Assembly (NCBI RefSeq): GCF_010015445.1
Contig: NC_053119.1
Location: 7,908,550-7,972,549, forward strand
DNA length: 64,000 nucleotides
Reading direction: 5' to 3'
Source of the DNA: Perca fluviatilis
Taxonomy: Eukaryota; Chordata; Actinopteri; Perciformes; Percidae
In this document: piece by piece, positions 12,970 to 26,400 of the stretch
Layout of the letters: the number at the start of each line of letters is the position of its first letter
Numbering within the stretch: the stretch's first letter is position 1
The notes under the pieces: model-generated
Told to the model about the DNA's origin: nothing
Database searches by the model: none
What the model saw: only the letters and a program-made list of their open reading frames with translations
Made by a program: the position numbers and the translations under genes

Positions 12970-14301
12970 CAGTTATATAACTTTCATGTGTCGTAACTCA
13001 TTTAACTTATAATCCATCCTGTACATGTAACCAGTGTTTGAAATAAGGGGGAGCTACGAGTTTCTCAACTCCCCTGAATGAGACATAAGCTCCCCAGAAA
13101 GCCTCAATTGAAAAATCTAGGTCAAAGGTGTTTATTTTTTCTGTATAAATGTGTATTTTCCTGTATATTTAGGTTCCTGATATAAATAATTGGTTTATAA
13201 TAAAGCAGTTAACATGCATGTATATTCGGGCATAATATAATTTTTGTCAAATAAACACAATGCTGTATATTTCTGCTGTAGCAATCCAGCAAAGGGAGGC
13301 ACTCAACACACCTTACGTTGTCTTTTGAGTAAATGTCTCCTGGCGATTATAGCAACACTAGAGAACTTTTCCCGCTTAGGTCCCCCTACAGGTTGGAAGC
13401 GGAATTGTCCCATTATGTGTCATTCGAACTACAGATCCGCTACCCAATCTGGCAAACTTGCCTAGTGCGGTTATAGCTGGTAGAGGGCCGCAAAGCGAAT
13501 GCAGGAGTGCCGTTCGCCCTGTTACAAGTTGATGAACCACTGAAACGATTTTGGAAACATTATTTGACGTTCTAGTGTTGCTTTAAAAAAAACAATGCAA
13601 CAGTGAATATGTTTTCTATGTCTTTGTTGTCCCAGGATAAATATTCTCTGAATACATTGAAATGTCTTGATAATATTTTTTTGCATGTGTACAGCGGGAC
13701 ACCCTCCCAGCACAGTGTAATTCAAAGTCTGCATGGAATATACTCATACCAAAAGTACCAGAGCAATCTGCTCACTAGTTCACACTGTCAAACAACAGCT
13801 GCATCTCTTCACCACCACAGCTGTCCACCTACTGATAGTGATATGTTAGTACGTTCCTAATCTGCCCACACCATCCCTGAACCAAGAAGTTAACATACAG
13901 TACCACCTGGAGACAGCGGGAGGAGGGAAAGGGCAACCCAAAAGCAGGGTGGAGATGTTAAATTCCATGACATTCTGTATGTGTATGGATTAGGTTTTGC
14001 ATGGTTTTAAATCCATGAGTACATCTGGGAAATACCTTTTTATAAAAAGGGATTACAGAGGATCTTTCCAGTGACCTATGTGTTGAACTAATTGAGCACA
14101 TTCCAGCCCAAAACATGAGTTATCTCTGCCTAACCATTGGCAAGATCAACGTGGGTATTGTACAATCAGAGGAGGAAAAAAAAGATAAAAAAGATATTTT
14201 TCTAAACAATATCTCTTGGGGATGGAGCCATAGTATGGCAGTGATTCACCAAGCATACTGCAAAGGGTGGGAATTCTACAATGACTGCATGTGTCTGTGC
14301 T

Positions 14302-14388
<87 letters not shown>

Positions 14389-15309
14389 GGGCTCAACACA
14401 TTCTACCATAGGTGTACATGTGCAATTCCCTTTCTCCTGCTGTGCTTTCACGCCTCGGTGGCTTTAATTGAGTCCAATCATGGAAGGAGAGCCCCACTTC
14501 GACATGAATTAGACCATGACATTGTGGAAAGTGTGGTGGTTGGCTCAATAGACGCCTGTTTTCAGGGTGGGGGGGTGGGGGTTGCAACGGGGCCTCAGAG
14601 CGCTGTCTGTCCGTCTAGACGGCTGGTTGGGAAACACATGACCCAGTCAGTGCAGGAGTCTGCCTGGGTCGCTCGCCTTTATGCCGATTTGGTCTCCAGA
14701 TCAACATGTGAAGCAATTTGTCAAGTTGACTGAGATCTATTTAGAAAGAGGAAACATTTTTATTTTTGTAAAAGTGCTTTAGCAATCAAGGACATAAATA
14801 CTAAGGCAGTGCAAAAACATTATTAAGGAGGAGTAGTAGTAGGATAAGTTTCTTTTTTTTTTTTTTACTTGGGTCTTATTTGTAGTCCTGGGCTTTATTT
14901 TGATTTCATATCCAATTATAATCCTAGCCATCACATTTTTAAACAAATTTTCAGTTGAACCCAATTATCTTAACCACCCTGATATGAAGGTGAAAACACA
15001 GGGAGTTTCATAAACGGGCCATTAAAATCATCCATTGTGATATAAAACTGCATGAGAACACAACTAGAGCAGGTACAGTTATTCACAAAGTTGTTCTTAA
15101 ATTACACTTTTGCTTATAGGAGATCGTTTAAGTGATTCAGGTTAGACATTCAAACTGGGGGACTTTGCCTGTTTGACTGTTCATATTTATCATTACTGAT
15201 TGTAATAATGTGCAAAACTACTAAATCAAGCCCCAAGTAGTAAAAAACAGTTACTCATCTTACTTTTTAACCTAATCTCACTTCTACTTAACTATTTTTT
15301 TATTTTTTA
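12970..15309. other. intergenic, mostly unidentified
   Basis: About 13030-13590 has the look of a degraded dispersed repeat. The rest, outside the (GT)n tract at 14305, shows nothing recognisable. Confidence 0.5.
14305..14386. repeat. (GT)n microsatellite
   Basis: 41 uninterrupted GT units. Confidence 0.98.
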
Positions 15310-15410
15310 TTGCACTGTAGCTATATGTTACTTTTATACATTTATTGATAGCTCTTTTCTTACTCTTGATGGGATCAATAAAGTATTCTGATTCTGATCA
15401 TTCTGATTCG
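15310..15410 (+). mobile_element. LINE-type 3' tail
   Basis: It ends ATCAATAAAGTATTCTGATTC with repeated ATTCTG, a usual 3' end of fish non-LTR elements. Nothing upstream of the tail is recognised. Confidence 0.5.
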
Positions 15411-15575
15411 AGAATAAAAGAAATAGTAGAATGGTAGAATGGTGTTCCTAATAGCAATAGTAACATTCTGGGAACCTAAGATCTATCTAATCTAAAAAAG
15501 CATTATCGGTTTAAATTTTGGGGATTTCACAAGAGAAGATTGCACTACACTAAACCTCCTCTAAGTAGACTTTAA

Positions 15576-16015
15576 AGTGCTCATATTATGCTTTTTGGCT
15601 TTTTCCCTTTTCCTTTATTGTGTTATATATCTTTTTGTGCATGTTATAGGTTTACAAAGTGAAAAAGCCCAAAGTCCTCCCCAAAGGGACTTACCATCTC
15701 CATCAGAAAACACTGTTCACAAACTGCTCCAAACAGCTCTATAGTAGTCCAGCCTTTACTTCAGAGACAAACGTGGTCACTTTGTAACACACGTTATAAT
15801 GCTCGCCTAGCTGCTAGCGTGGCACGCCCTCATACTCTGCTTCTGACTGGCTAGTAGTCCTTGCCTAGCTACTGCGCATGTGCGACTCCCAAGAAAGATT
15901 GAGCAGAAGTGAGATGCCTCACTCTGTAGCTAAAACAGAGAGCTCAACACACAGGGTGAAAAGAGGAGCTGCAGCAATGTGCAGTACGACAAAAATACTG
16001 TATAGTGTTTTTTGA
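15576..16015 (+). mobile_element. piggyBac-like MITE, family A, copy 1 (3' truncated)
   Basis: It begins AGTGCTCATATTATGC directly after TTAA. It is the same family as copies at 17053, 28056 and 36099. The right end is missing: homology stops near 16015, just before an (AT)n tract. Confidence 0.8.
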
Positions 16016-16032
16016 AAATGAATGAATAGTTT

Positions 16033-16038
<6 letters not shown>

Positions 16039-16116
<78 letters not shown>
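16039..16116. repeat. (AT)n microsatellite
   Basis: Uninterrupted AT dinucleotides, about 39 units, adjoin the truncated end of a MITE. Confidence 0.97.
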
Positions 16117-16118
<2 letters not shown>

Positions 16119-17052
16119 CATGAATAGTCCGTGCACTCCTGATGCCTTGAGGAAGTTATGCAGCAGAGAAAACTGTAAAGAAGAGACAAGCTCAATTCTG
16201 CCCATCAAGCCTGAATTTCCTGACTCACAAAGGACGGGAGGTAGGAGAAAAAGTGCTGCCAAAAGAAAGCTTTTGATACGGCTCACCTTTTTTTCAGAAA
16301 AATAACAACTCACAAGACACTGTGAGAAAGATTAAAGCTGGTCAAGTCTGAGCAGAGCCTCAAGGAATAACCCTCTATTGTCTCAGAGATGTGGCCGGGC
16401 TTCCATACCCTGACATCACTCTTTTTTTTTTTTTTTTATGTACTAGAACTAAAATATACTTTTCCTAATGTGTCTTAGTGCATTTTTATGGGATGGTCAG
16501 AGGTTAAACTCAGCTTTACATCAGCACTCAAAACCCTGCTGTCACTCCAGAGAGCTCTAACGCACTTCTTCACCTCTTGAGTATGAGAGCTATGCAAGAG
16601 GAAGCGTTTGGCATCCCAGCACTGACAGATGATGCAGAGCAGGTTGGTCCAGATCTACTGACAGCCAGAGCTCTTCACATCACATATAAAACGCCTTGTA
16701 AACATGAGAGGCATGCTAACAATGGGAGCTGAGGTAACAAGTGCTGCACATTCACGTTCAAAGCAGCAACATTCATTTTACCTCATATACAGTAAATTCA
16801 TTTTGTATTATTTGTGACTTCTAAATGCACTGTTACCTCATTTGCGTTTACTGTCATCTTTAAACATCTTTTTTGTTAACATGTTAAATATTCTGCCCCA
16901 GACCTAACTTCATCACAACCTTTTTATATCACAAAACCTAAATTAGCCTACATTTTTGATTAAGGGTCCTGGCCAAAGATCTTCGCCAGATGTTATGGTC
17001 TGGCTCTAAGACCACATCAACTTAAGGAAACACACACAAGGGATTAACTTAA
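16117..17052. other. intergenic, nothing identified
   Basis: Non-coding, with a T-tract near 16423. No exons or element ends are seen. Confidence 0.55.
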
Positions 17053-17595
17053 AGTGCTCATATTATGCTAATTTTCAGGTTCATAATTGTATTTAGAGGT
17101 TATATCAGAATAGGTTTACATGGTTTAATTTTCAAAAAACACCATATTTTTGTTGTACTGCACATTGCTGCAGCTCCTCTTCTCACCCTGTGTGTTGAGC
17201 TCTCTGTTTTAGCTACAGAGTGAGACATCTCACTTCTGTTCCATCTTTTTTGGGAGTCGCACATGAGCAGTAGCTAGGTAAGGACTACTAGCCAGTCAGA
17301 AGCAGAGTATGAGGGCGTCCCACGCTAGCAGCTAGGCGGAGGGCATCCCACGCTAGCAGCTAGGCGAGCATTATAACGTGTGTTACAAAGTTACCACGTT
17401 TGTCTCTAAAGTAAAGACTGGACTACAATAGAGCTGTTTGGAGCAGTTTGTGAACAGTGTTTTCTGTTGGAGATGGTAAGTCCCTTTGGGGTGGACTTTG
17501 GGCTTTTTCACTTTGTAAACCTATAACATGCACAAAAAAAGATATATAACACAATAAAGGAAAGGGAAAAAGCCAAAAAGCATAATATGAGCACT
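17053..17595 (-). mobile_element. piggyBac-like MITE, family A, copy 2 (complete)
   Basis: Both ends are intact: TTAA then AGTGCTCATATTATGC at left, GCATAATATGAGCACT then TTAA at right. The orientation is opposite to copy 1. The 543-bp body has no coding capacity. TTAA duplication is the signature of piggyBac insertion. Confidence 0.85.
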
Positions 17596-18109
17596 TTAAA
17601 GAAAGTTTATTTTTTTTAAAGGTTGAATTAGTTTAACAAATGTAACAAAAGTATGGCCAGCTGCCTCCAATTCCATGATGGCCTCCGGCTCCCACCAACC
17701 AGGAACCAGCAACACTGCGAGACAACACAGCAATAACAAAACACACACACACACATACACACACAAACACACACACACACAAGCCCTGGCAGAGGCCCTG
17801 GGGCGGTCACACAGAAAACATGCAGTCAAGCAGTCGACGGGAGCGTTAGAGACGTTCAGCAAAGATTTCAAGTTTGAAATATGTTCACACTGCTGAAAAA
17901 GATTGTTAAAGTATTCTTTGATTGCAAGTTAGAGGGGGGGAAAAAAGCTCTACGTTCCATCTTGTACATGGACATGACAACGTTTCGAGCACGAATGGTC
18001 TCCCTAAGGTAAAGGTGTTTGTAACTATGCAAAGTAAAACAATGTTGAAAATAACAGAAATTCAAACTTTGTGTTTATAATCCCAACTCTGGTAGTCTAT
18101 ATCAACGAC

Positions 18110-18545
18110 GTTCCACTTCTGGGATTTCTCCGGTGCCGCCAGAAATTCCGCCAGATGTCCCTCATTTCGGCCGGATGTCTGTCACTTTCCGCTTTCTTTG
18201 TGTTGGAATTTTAATCTCCGGTGGATTTGTGAGGACTATAGTTAACTGCTCCTCAGATCTCTGCAGGGTAAATCCAGACAGCTAGCTAGACTATCTGTCC
18301 AATCGGAGTTTTCTGTTGCATGACTAAAACAACTTTTGAACGTACACATGTTCCACCAAAACAAGTTCCTTCCCGAGGCTATTTTGCAGAGGCACTGTCT
18401 TTGTCTCCGGGGCTTAGCACCGCCCAAGACGATTGTGATTGGTATAAAGAAATGCCAATAAACCAGAGCCCGTTTTTCTCCCATCCTGGGATTCTGTGTG
18501 GACTAGCCAGACCTTCCTCCGCAGCGCTGTGGAGGAAGGTCCGGC
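18110..18545 (+). repeat. interspersed repeat family C, copy 1
   Basis: It shares CTGCAGGGTAAATCCAGACA, GTTCCACCAAAACAAG and CGCCCAAGACGATTGTGATT with copies at 33970 and 42080. It may be a DNA-transposon derivative; no ends were resolved. Confidence 0.65.
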
Positions 18546-19796
18546 AGACCTGGGTGGATCAAACAGCTATCAGATAACAAAAAATATATATATTTTCAAA
18601 GAAGACTTCAGTAAAAGGATTTGCATAAAATATTTTGCATCCTTTGGCTGATTTTTGTGTCACAATCATCCTCCTCTTTCTCCTTTTGGTGAAGTGAGTA
18701 TGGTGAACATGTTGATATGGACGAGGGAGATATGAAATCTAATTTAAATATTTTGGAGTGACCCTAATGCCAGAAGATTTCCCTCTGCTTATTACAGTTT
18801 ACATCTCAAAGGGTCACGTTTTGCCCACGTATTGAAGACGCATTAGTTTGCATCCCCACTGCTTTACCATCCTGAATTTACATCACATTTAAAAGCCACA
18901 CTGACTTTTACTCCCGTCAAGAAAAGATAACTACGACACCCACTTCTACAGTGCTTATTGTAGGTCAAAGTTCAAGGATCCTCGTTCATTGTTCATTTTT
19001 TCTTGCTTCGGATCTTTGTTTTCCTGATATTTTCTATGAAAGGAAAGGCCAGAGTGTGCAAAAACAACATTCCCATGATCACATTCCCTCAACAAGTATC
19101 GACCGGCACACCAAAGAACACACAGAGCAAGTCAGACCCAGACGCTGGTGTATGCGAGAAGTCACGAAGATAAGCAGTGTTGTAACAAGTCAATCATTTT
19201 GATGGCATAATGTCTCAGGATTACATCCGCGAGATGTTCAGCGAGCAGTCATGTAATTAGGAAAAATGAATCTCTTCCACAGACGTTAATTTAGACCCTG
19301 AACTCATGCCAGGAAAGCGAGCCGCCCCACAGGGATGTGTGAAGTGATTACAGCGCTAAGAGTTTCCTGCAACTGTTGAGTGAGAGAGAGTTTACTCTTA
19401 TGTCTTCTTAGCCGTGTCTACCTTTCTCCCCACATGCTAACAAATCATTGATAAATGAATGAGGTATTGTACATTTGTTTTCTTTGACTCAGTGTAAGCG
19501 TATGTGAGTTTCCTGCAGCTATCCATCAAAGGCAGCGACCCAGGGCTGTCCATGGAAATGGCCTCTCACTTAAACAGGAGAAGTGTGGATTTTGGCACTG
19601 ATCGGCGGCTAGGAGGGTGGGTGTGGTCAAGGGTCAAAGGTCACAAGGGCAGAGCCCGGGCCAGGGCTGACACCAAAACTTTGTGTTCGCTCAAGGAATT
19701 TGTGAGAGAGTGTGGAAGCATGAAAGAAAGTTTGTCTTTCATCTTCCTCTCTTCCGTCTTTGCTCCATTTTTGTGCTGTCAGAAGATGAATTAAAC
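18546..19796. other. intergenic, nothing identified
   Basis: No exon-like frame or recognisable repeat is found between the family C repeat and the hAT-like MITE at 19805. Confidence 0.55.
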
Positions 19797-19804
19797 AAAT
19801 AGAG

Positions 19805-20143
19805 CAGGGGTGTCAAACTCACTTTAGTTCATGGGCCACATACCCCTAATTTGATCTCAAGTGGGCGAGACCAGTAAACCACTCCAGAAAGATCAGAAAC
19901 TTGATCTGCCACAGAGGTTCTTGTCAGCTTGATGTTGGCAAACGCAGGTTGCTTCTGCTACGACAGCGTTCTAAGGCCATTGTAGTAAAAAAAAAAATAA
20001 TAATGTTACGGACCCAGGAGAGAGGGGTACTATTCTACTACTATACTATTCAATTTTCACACTTTACAAAGTCATCCAGTGGGCCTGATTGGATTCTTTG
20101 GCGGGCCGGTTCTGGCCCATGGGCCGTATGTTTGAGACCCCTG
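19805..20143. mobile_element. hAT-like MITE with perfect 8-bp TSD
   Basis: It begins CAGGGGTGTCAAACTCA and ends TTTGAGACCCCTG. The octamer AAATAGAG flanks it on both sides (19797-19804 and 20144-20151). Eight-base duplications and CAG...CTG ends are typical of hAT elements. Confidence 0.9.
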
Positions 20144-20569
20144 AAATAGAGGAATGTATCTGTGAGTAATGAAAGCAAGGAGGGTGTGACAGACGCTTCC
20201 ACTTGCCTCTTAACTTCAGTAGTTCACTTTATTTAACCCTGAAGGACAATTTTCACAGTTGGCATTAAAAGAATGTACATTCACTTAATACTAAATGAAT
20301 CAAGTAACTAGAAAGGCACTCAAAGAGCTCAGACCTCCGCCGAGATGCCCTAACTCACAGTGTTAATGCAGTGTGAATTTTCCCAGTCGAGATCTAATTT
20401 TTGGAATTATTCCGACACCACATGAATGCAGCACAAATACCCTATCTTGCAATGTTATCAAAAGTACAACATTATTTGTGTATCTGCCCTGTGATTTGGA
20501 TCCGCTTCAACATTTTATGGTTTCTTCCTTGGTCCATGCTACACCCTTCCACCACCTGTCATTAAAATC

Positions 20570-20640
20570 GTCAGTGGTGGATTGTAACTAAGTACATTTA
20601 CTCAAGTACTGTACTTAAGTACACATTTGAGGCACTGGGA
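20570..20640. mobile_element. fragment of the CAGTGGTGGAA hAT-like family
   Basis: About 70 bp match the left part of the elements at 23618 and 50526 (TAACTAAGTACATTTACTC). The rest is absent. Confidence 0.6.
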
Positions 20641-20700
20641 CTGGGGACTCTCATACTGTACAAAGTGTTTCCTAACTGCATTTCATAGTTATATAATGTA

Positions 20701-21467
20701 TAGGGTTGGGTACCGAAACTCGGTGCCAATAGGGAACCGGTGCCGACGTAAACGGTAGTAACGAGACCGAATAAGAACGAAAATTTCGGTGCCTCATTTC
20801 GGTGCTTGACTTTACACTACACCTGACAGCATGTAACGTTAGCCTACCTTTAGCTAGCAGCTGGATTAAACACCGGTAAAATGTTGACAGCTAACGTTAA
20901 ACAGTGTAAAGTGTGACTGTATTTCACTGTGGAGGACTTCAACAGCGGGATGTAACAGTCTGCTCTGCAGCGCACGCTGCCCGTTATTGCAATTCATAGA
21001 TATACAGTATGTTTATATGGTCGGAATGAAACAGCACAGACGGTGCGTTCACTTGCAGCTGCAGTTGTCGGAATTAAACAACACAGACGGTGCGTTCACT
21101 TGCAGCTGCCGTTGTCGGAATTAAACAACACAGACGGTGCATTCACTTAAAACAGGTAGCCTCGTGGTGCATTCACAGTAATTGTAAAATACCCTTTTCC
21201 CATCTGGGGTTCAACAGCAATTTACTGGTGAAATAACTTATTGTTATAGTTATAGTTATTACATTATTATTAAATCTTTAATTTTGACCATGTCCTTAGC
21301 AATAAACAAGTCACTGACTGTTGTTTACTACCCTTATTTTTTTTCTTATTTTTTTTTTTTACTTTATTGAAAAGTACCGATTCAGGCACCGTTTAGGCAC
21401 CGGAACCGTTTTAAAAGTATCGATTTAGCACCGGAACCGAAAAAAAACCAAACGATACCCAACCCTA
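20701..21467. mobile_element. hAT-like MITE with perfect 8-bp TSD
   Basis: The ends are TAGGGTTGGGTACC and GATACCCAACCCTA, flanked on both sides by ATAATGTA (20693-20700 and 21468-21475). Inside, a roughly 50-bp unit containing CACAGACGGTGCGTTCACTT is repeated about two and a half times at 21017-21150. Confidence 0.9.
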
Positions 21468-21475
21468 ATAATGTA

Positions 21476-22545
21476 TGTCAAATAATGTATGTCCCCATAA
21501 AGACAGCAAGACGACTGTGTGTTTGTGTGTGTGATGCAGCGAGGAGATACAGAAAAAGAGAAAGCAGAGAAGAATGAGAGTTACAGAGCAATGATCTTGG
21601 ACAGAACTGTAAACATCGCACTCTCCTTACCACCCGGGCCGCTACTTGTATACAACACACACACACACACACACACACATACACATGCACCCACACCCAC
21701 CCCCACACAAACACACAAACACTGACTGACTGATCTGTGGGAGGTTTGACGAGGCATGTAAAGACCAAAAGATAAAGAGTGCATGTGTGTGTGTGTGTGT
21801 GTGTTCCTGCATTTGTGTACAGTTTAGTGTGTATATCTGAGCTCTACACCGAGTTTGTTTGTTTGAGTCCAAACCTGAGATTGACATCTCTCTAATCCCT
21901 CTGGTCTGCTTTCACATGTGTTTACTACAGTTTCTATTCGTGGTGCGTTCGCTTCCTTATCAAGTGTTTACTACTGTTGCCTGGAAATGATGGTGGCGCC
22001 CATTCTTTCAAGCTTTGGCAAAACAACCAACGTACACGTGGGTGGAGCCAGGTGAGTAAGACTGAAAGAAGCTGAAAGGACTGTCCGTACAGGCTGCAAA
22101 GAAGTACACAACAAGCTATCTTCTTCCACTACCATCAGTGGAAAAAAATGTCCTGTTGAATCTAGTTACATTTTATTTTCTGCTCATATACACTTGTGAG
22201 GCATTTTAGCTCTCGTTTGAACAATGCCGGAATGCCACTAATGATGTCATGACATGAACACATGGCGATCTTTATTCCTGTGGGAGTTAGGAATGTGTTC
22301 GGACTCCACACAAACAGTTCCACAGTTAACTGAAACAGACAAAAAAGAGATATGCAATGCTGTGGATGGGGATACCAGCAAAACGGACTTTTAGGTGTTT
22401 TTTTTAATTTACGCTATATTCATAATATTTTCCCGGAATTACCATGCCATCAGACAGCCTTTTTAAAAAGGAAACTGAGCCGAACATATCAATTTTTTTC
22501 AAATCCACCACATTCCTTTGACAAAAACAGTCATTTCACTTCGCA
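21476..22545. other. intergenic, short CA/GT tracts only
   Basis: (CA)n at about 21655-21680 and (GT)n at about 21784-21804; nothing else is recognised. Confidence 0.55.
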
Positions 22546-22548
22546 TAA

Positions 22549-23130
22549 GGCCCGGGACACATATAGCCGACGGGCGACCGTTGACAGAAAACCCCGTCGA
22601 TATGATCAGTCGCGTCCCCGAGGTCCAAAAAACGGCCACAGAACACACCAAAAAGACGAGAGGAGACGAGACATAATACATCTCTATAACAGCAGGCGGC
22701 GCTAATCTGTAATGTTGCCCAAGAAATGAAAACCGGCAGCTGATTGGACGAACGCGTCACATGGGTTTGTTTTCTCCGGATATTGAAAGCCAGACTGTCA
22801 TGGCGGCCATTCAGAATACGATCTCATATTCTGAAAACATTTTAAGCATTCAGCACCATGCAGTTGCTGAATCTGTCTTCATTTCAGTTCAACAAAGGTC
22901 AGTTTAAAAGATTTTCATCAGATTTTGAGAGACTCTAGTCATCTCATTGCGCTCGTCATTTCCGGGTGAGGCCCGATTTCCCTTCCGCCGACCGAACATG
23001 TCAGGTCGGCAAAAATGAACGCCGACAGCCCCCCAGACGGACGACGGCACGGGACACACCGAACAGATTTGAGTCACTGACCTCGCCAGACTGTCCCACG
23101 GCCGATAATCGGGTTAATGTGTCCCGGGCC
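22549..23130. mobile_element. Harbinger-like MITE, family B, copy 1
   Basis: The ends are GGCCCGGGACACAT and ATGTGTCCCGGGCC, flanked by TAA on both sides. A three-base TAA duplication fits PIF/Harbinger. The body is CpG-rich and is homologous to 30332-30980. Confidence 0.85.
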
Positions 23131-23617
23131 TAAGACGAGAGTTGCTGTTCTAACGTTACCGCTGCCTAACGTGGCATCCACTAACGTAACATTGCTTAGC
23201 TCCTGTGTCGTTACTTCCAAACTTGGCACAGCTACTGTTGGCTCAGCTAGTGCTAGCATACGCATTATTCATAACCTTATTGATTAGCTTACTGTGCTAA
23301 CCCACATCCCTGCTTTTATTACTTACCGTGGGCTCATTTTTCACTCTTTCTGCAAGTCTTGCATCTCAAATAAACAAGCACAACCATGGCCAGAAGTAGC
23401 TCCTAAATGTCTTTTACACAGTATAACACAGTTATAATGGCATAACACATGCAAAAGGAAAAACTTTACATTTATTTATTTTTTTAAGAAAAAAAGTTGA
23501 ATCAGATAATACATTTTACTAAGGGTACACATGTATATACACAATACAGGGGGAAAAAAGGACTTTGCTGTACATCATTCACACAAAGAATTATTTCAGT
23601 TTTGACAGACTTAACAC

Positions 23618-23962
23618 CAGTGGTGGAATGTAACTAAGTAGATTTACTAAAGTACTACTAAGTCCAAATGTTGAGGTACTTGTACTTTACTTGAGTCTTT
23701 TCTTTTCGTGCCACTTTCTACTTCTTCTCCGCTACATTTCAGAGAGAAATCTTGTACATTTTACTCCACTACATTCATCTGACAGCTTTAGTTACTAGTT
23801 TTGCGTTGAGTTTTACTTTTGATACTTTAAGTACATTGTCCTGATGATACATACTTTTACTTAAGTAACATTTTCAATGCAGGAGTTTTACTGTAACAGT
23901 TTTACAGTGTGGTATTAAGACTTTTACTGAAGTAAAGGAACTGAATACTTCTTCCACCACTG
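23618..23962. mobile_element. hAT-like MITE, CAGTGGTGGAA family
   Basis: The ends are CAGTGGTGGAATG and CTTCCACCACTG. The body is made of TACTT/AAGTA-rich sequence. The flanking octamers (CTTAACAC and TTGACCAC) match at only five of eight positions, so this copy is older than the one at 50526. Confidence 0.8.
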
Positions 23963-25334
23963 TTGACCACTAGTCTGTGCTGTGTTTTGCTGCTGAGGCT
24001 TGCAGTCTCATGCGTGGATTGGATGGATTTTCATCACGTGGCCATGCGTCACAGTAAACAAACATTCATGTCTGCCTTCATGTCTGCCTTTTTGAAGCTA
24101 AAAACCCGTAGAATTCTATGCCTTTTACAGCTTCCTGATCAAGCAAATTTGTTGATTTTATTGCATATTTTTGAAGAAGGACATTTTCAATGCAAGTTTC
24201 TTTGGCTTAACTTAAGAGCTTTTTACATGTCGGCGGGTTCTACCGAGACACATTTCACATGATGGAAAAGATTTTTGTAAGGACAAATACATTGTCCTTA
24301 TGCCTTTTCCATTACCCTAACCTCTAAACCTTCATGGGAGTGGCTACCCCCCCTCCCCTCCCCCCCACCAATTTGTTTTCATCACTTCCTCCACCTCCCT
24401 GCCTCTACCCTCCTTCTGTACTCTTCTGTGAAAGTGTATCAAAACCAGCCTAGATCCTCACGGTGGGGGGGGGGGGGAGACATGAGTGAGTATAAAAAAA
24501 GAAGCAGCAGTCAATTCTTATGACCATACAAGGCAGCCTCACATTCCTGCCTCGGACATTTACAGGCTCTTAAACTCTGTTCCTGGTGCTTGCCAAAACT
24601 TTGGGGAGGGATTCTTATCTAGCTACAGTACAGGAGGCATTGATTTAAACTTTTTTTTTTTTTTTTTTTACTCTAAGGAGGGAGTTATGGGAGCATGATG
24701 AGTGGTGGATGGAGGGATGAGTGAATGCAAAAGGCTAATGGGAAAAAATAATGGTGGAGAGAAAATGAGGTCAAATAGACGTATGGGAGTGTAAGTCTGG
24801 AATGAGAAGTTTCCTCTTAAAGGCCTACTGTTTAGGATGAAAACATGCTGCATGCGTAGATGAATTTGGGTTTGGAGCAGGATTGTCTCATATGTCTGCA
24901 GTCTGCCCAGAACAACTACTATAGGCAATGCATCCACACCGAGGAATTTGGCATAAAGAGTGATTTAGACTGGATTTCAAAACATAAAAACTGTTAAAAT
25001 TGGCATTGCAGTTAGGTTTTAATGATGTGTTTCCCGATCAAAGCATCTTCATTTCCCATATTTAAAGTCAGCATGCTTATTTTCATACTTTCCCATGAAA
25101 ATATACATATTTTTAAATGTACAGGGTCCAAATTCTTCTGGGCTCACACACTTGTTAGTTGTGGCTTTTTTTAATGATGTCAAAAAGGTTATGATGTCAT
25201 TTATGCGGATCAGTAGGTTAATCCATGTTAGTTTAGAGAGAGCCATTGGTATGCCAGCTTAAACTCCCACACACACATTCACATACACCTCTTCAGTATC
25301 AGAGTGCTGTTCCATGTCAACAGTTAAGAGTCTC

Positions 25335-25337
<3 letters not shown>
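23963..25337. other. intergenic, nothing identified
   Basis: Homopolymer G (near 24465) and T (near 24650) tracts only; no gene. Confidence 0.55.
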
Positions 25338-25427
<90 letters not shown>

Positions 25428-25437
25428 TGTGTGTGTG
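25338..25437. repeat. (TG)n microsatellite
   Basis: About 50 TG units with one T interruption; first of three tracts within 480 bp. Confidence 0.98.
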
Positions 25438-25543
25438 AGGGGTGGGGGTGGTGGGGAGGCTGATTTTCCACTGTTCTTCTCTGCCTGGCACAGCAGTGGA
25501 ATCCCCTTGTTAAAACCAGATGTAAAAAAAGACAAATCCAACA

Positions 25544-25544
<1 letters not shown>

Positions 25545-25585
<41 letters not shown>
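25545..25585. repeat. (AC)n microsatellite
   Basis: About 20 AC units, opposite in phase to the two TG tracts on either side. Confidence 0.97.
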
Positions 25586-25589
<4 letters not shown>

Positions 25590-25733
25590 CATCTACGTGT
25601 GGAACTAGCATGGAACTAGTACGCGCCTACAGTAAGTTTGATGAAACACACACACTGACATGTATCCATGCAAGCACACACAGTCACGAACGTTCTTACT
25701 GCTGACCATAAATGTCTGATTAGACCTCTTCTC

Positions 25734-25738
<5 letters not shown>

Positions 25739-25819
<81 letters not shown>
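25739..25819. repeat. (TG)n microsatellite
   Basis: About 40 uninterrupted TG units. Confidence 0.98.
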
Positions 25820-25822
<3 letters not shown>

Positions 25823-26229
25823 GTTGACATCTCTCTCACTCTCCTCTTGCACCTGTTAAGGAAATACACTTTACATCTTTGTCGTTCTTTGTAGTTTGTT
25901 GAGTTCTGTGACCTTATGTAATAGCCAGCCGAGATCCGCCCAACTTCAACTTGACCAGAGTCTAATCAGCCAGAAAAACTAAAAACATCAATGCTTGTTC
26001 ATCGATGTACACCACTGCCCGCTTCCCAGGAAATGTGACTCCCTCCATTTCCCCAGATACTTGCTGACTTGGTATTTAGGTATTTAGTACTTAGGTGTAT
26101 TTAGGTGTATCTAGATTAAGTGTTTCTCTCAACACTTAACCAATACTTTGTTTGTGTATATTATTTCCCAACACAGAAACTCTGCAGGGAGTTTTAGCCT
26201 CTTTTAGCTATGGCCCCTTTACTGTTCAG

Positions 26230-26400
26230 TTCAGTCTCAGCATTCGCGTTAACCAAACCGCAGAATTACAGTTGGTGACTAGCCGGTAAAGAAAAATGAA
26301 AAATCTAGCAGCTAAGGAGCCAGATATTTTTTTAAAGAGTTGGGAGATAAAACTAGTCCTTAAAGGACAGTGAATATTGCACTTCCATTGGTCAAGTGGT
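26230..26400. repeat. interspersed repeat family D, copy 2
   Basis: It is related to 1015-1170 through GACTAGCCGGTAAAGAAA, CTAGCAGCTAAGGAGCCAG and GTGAATATTGCACTT. Confidence 0.55.
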
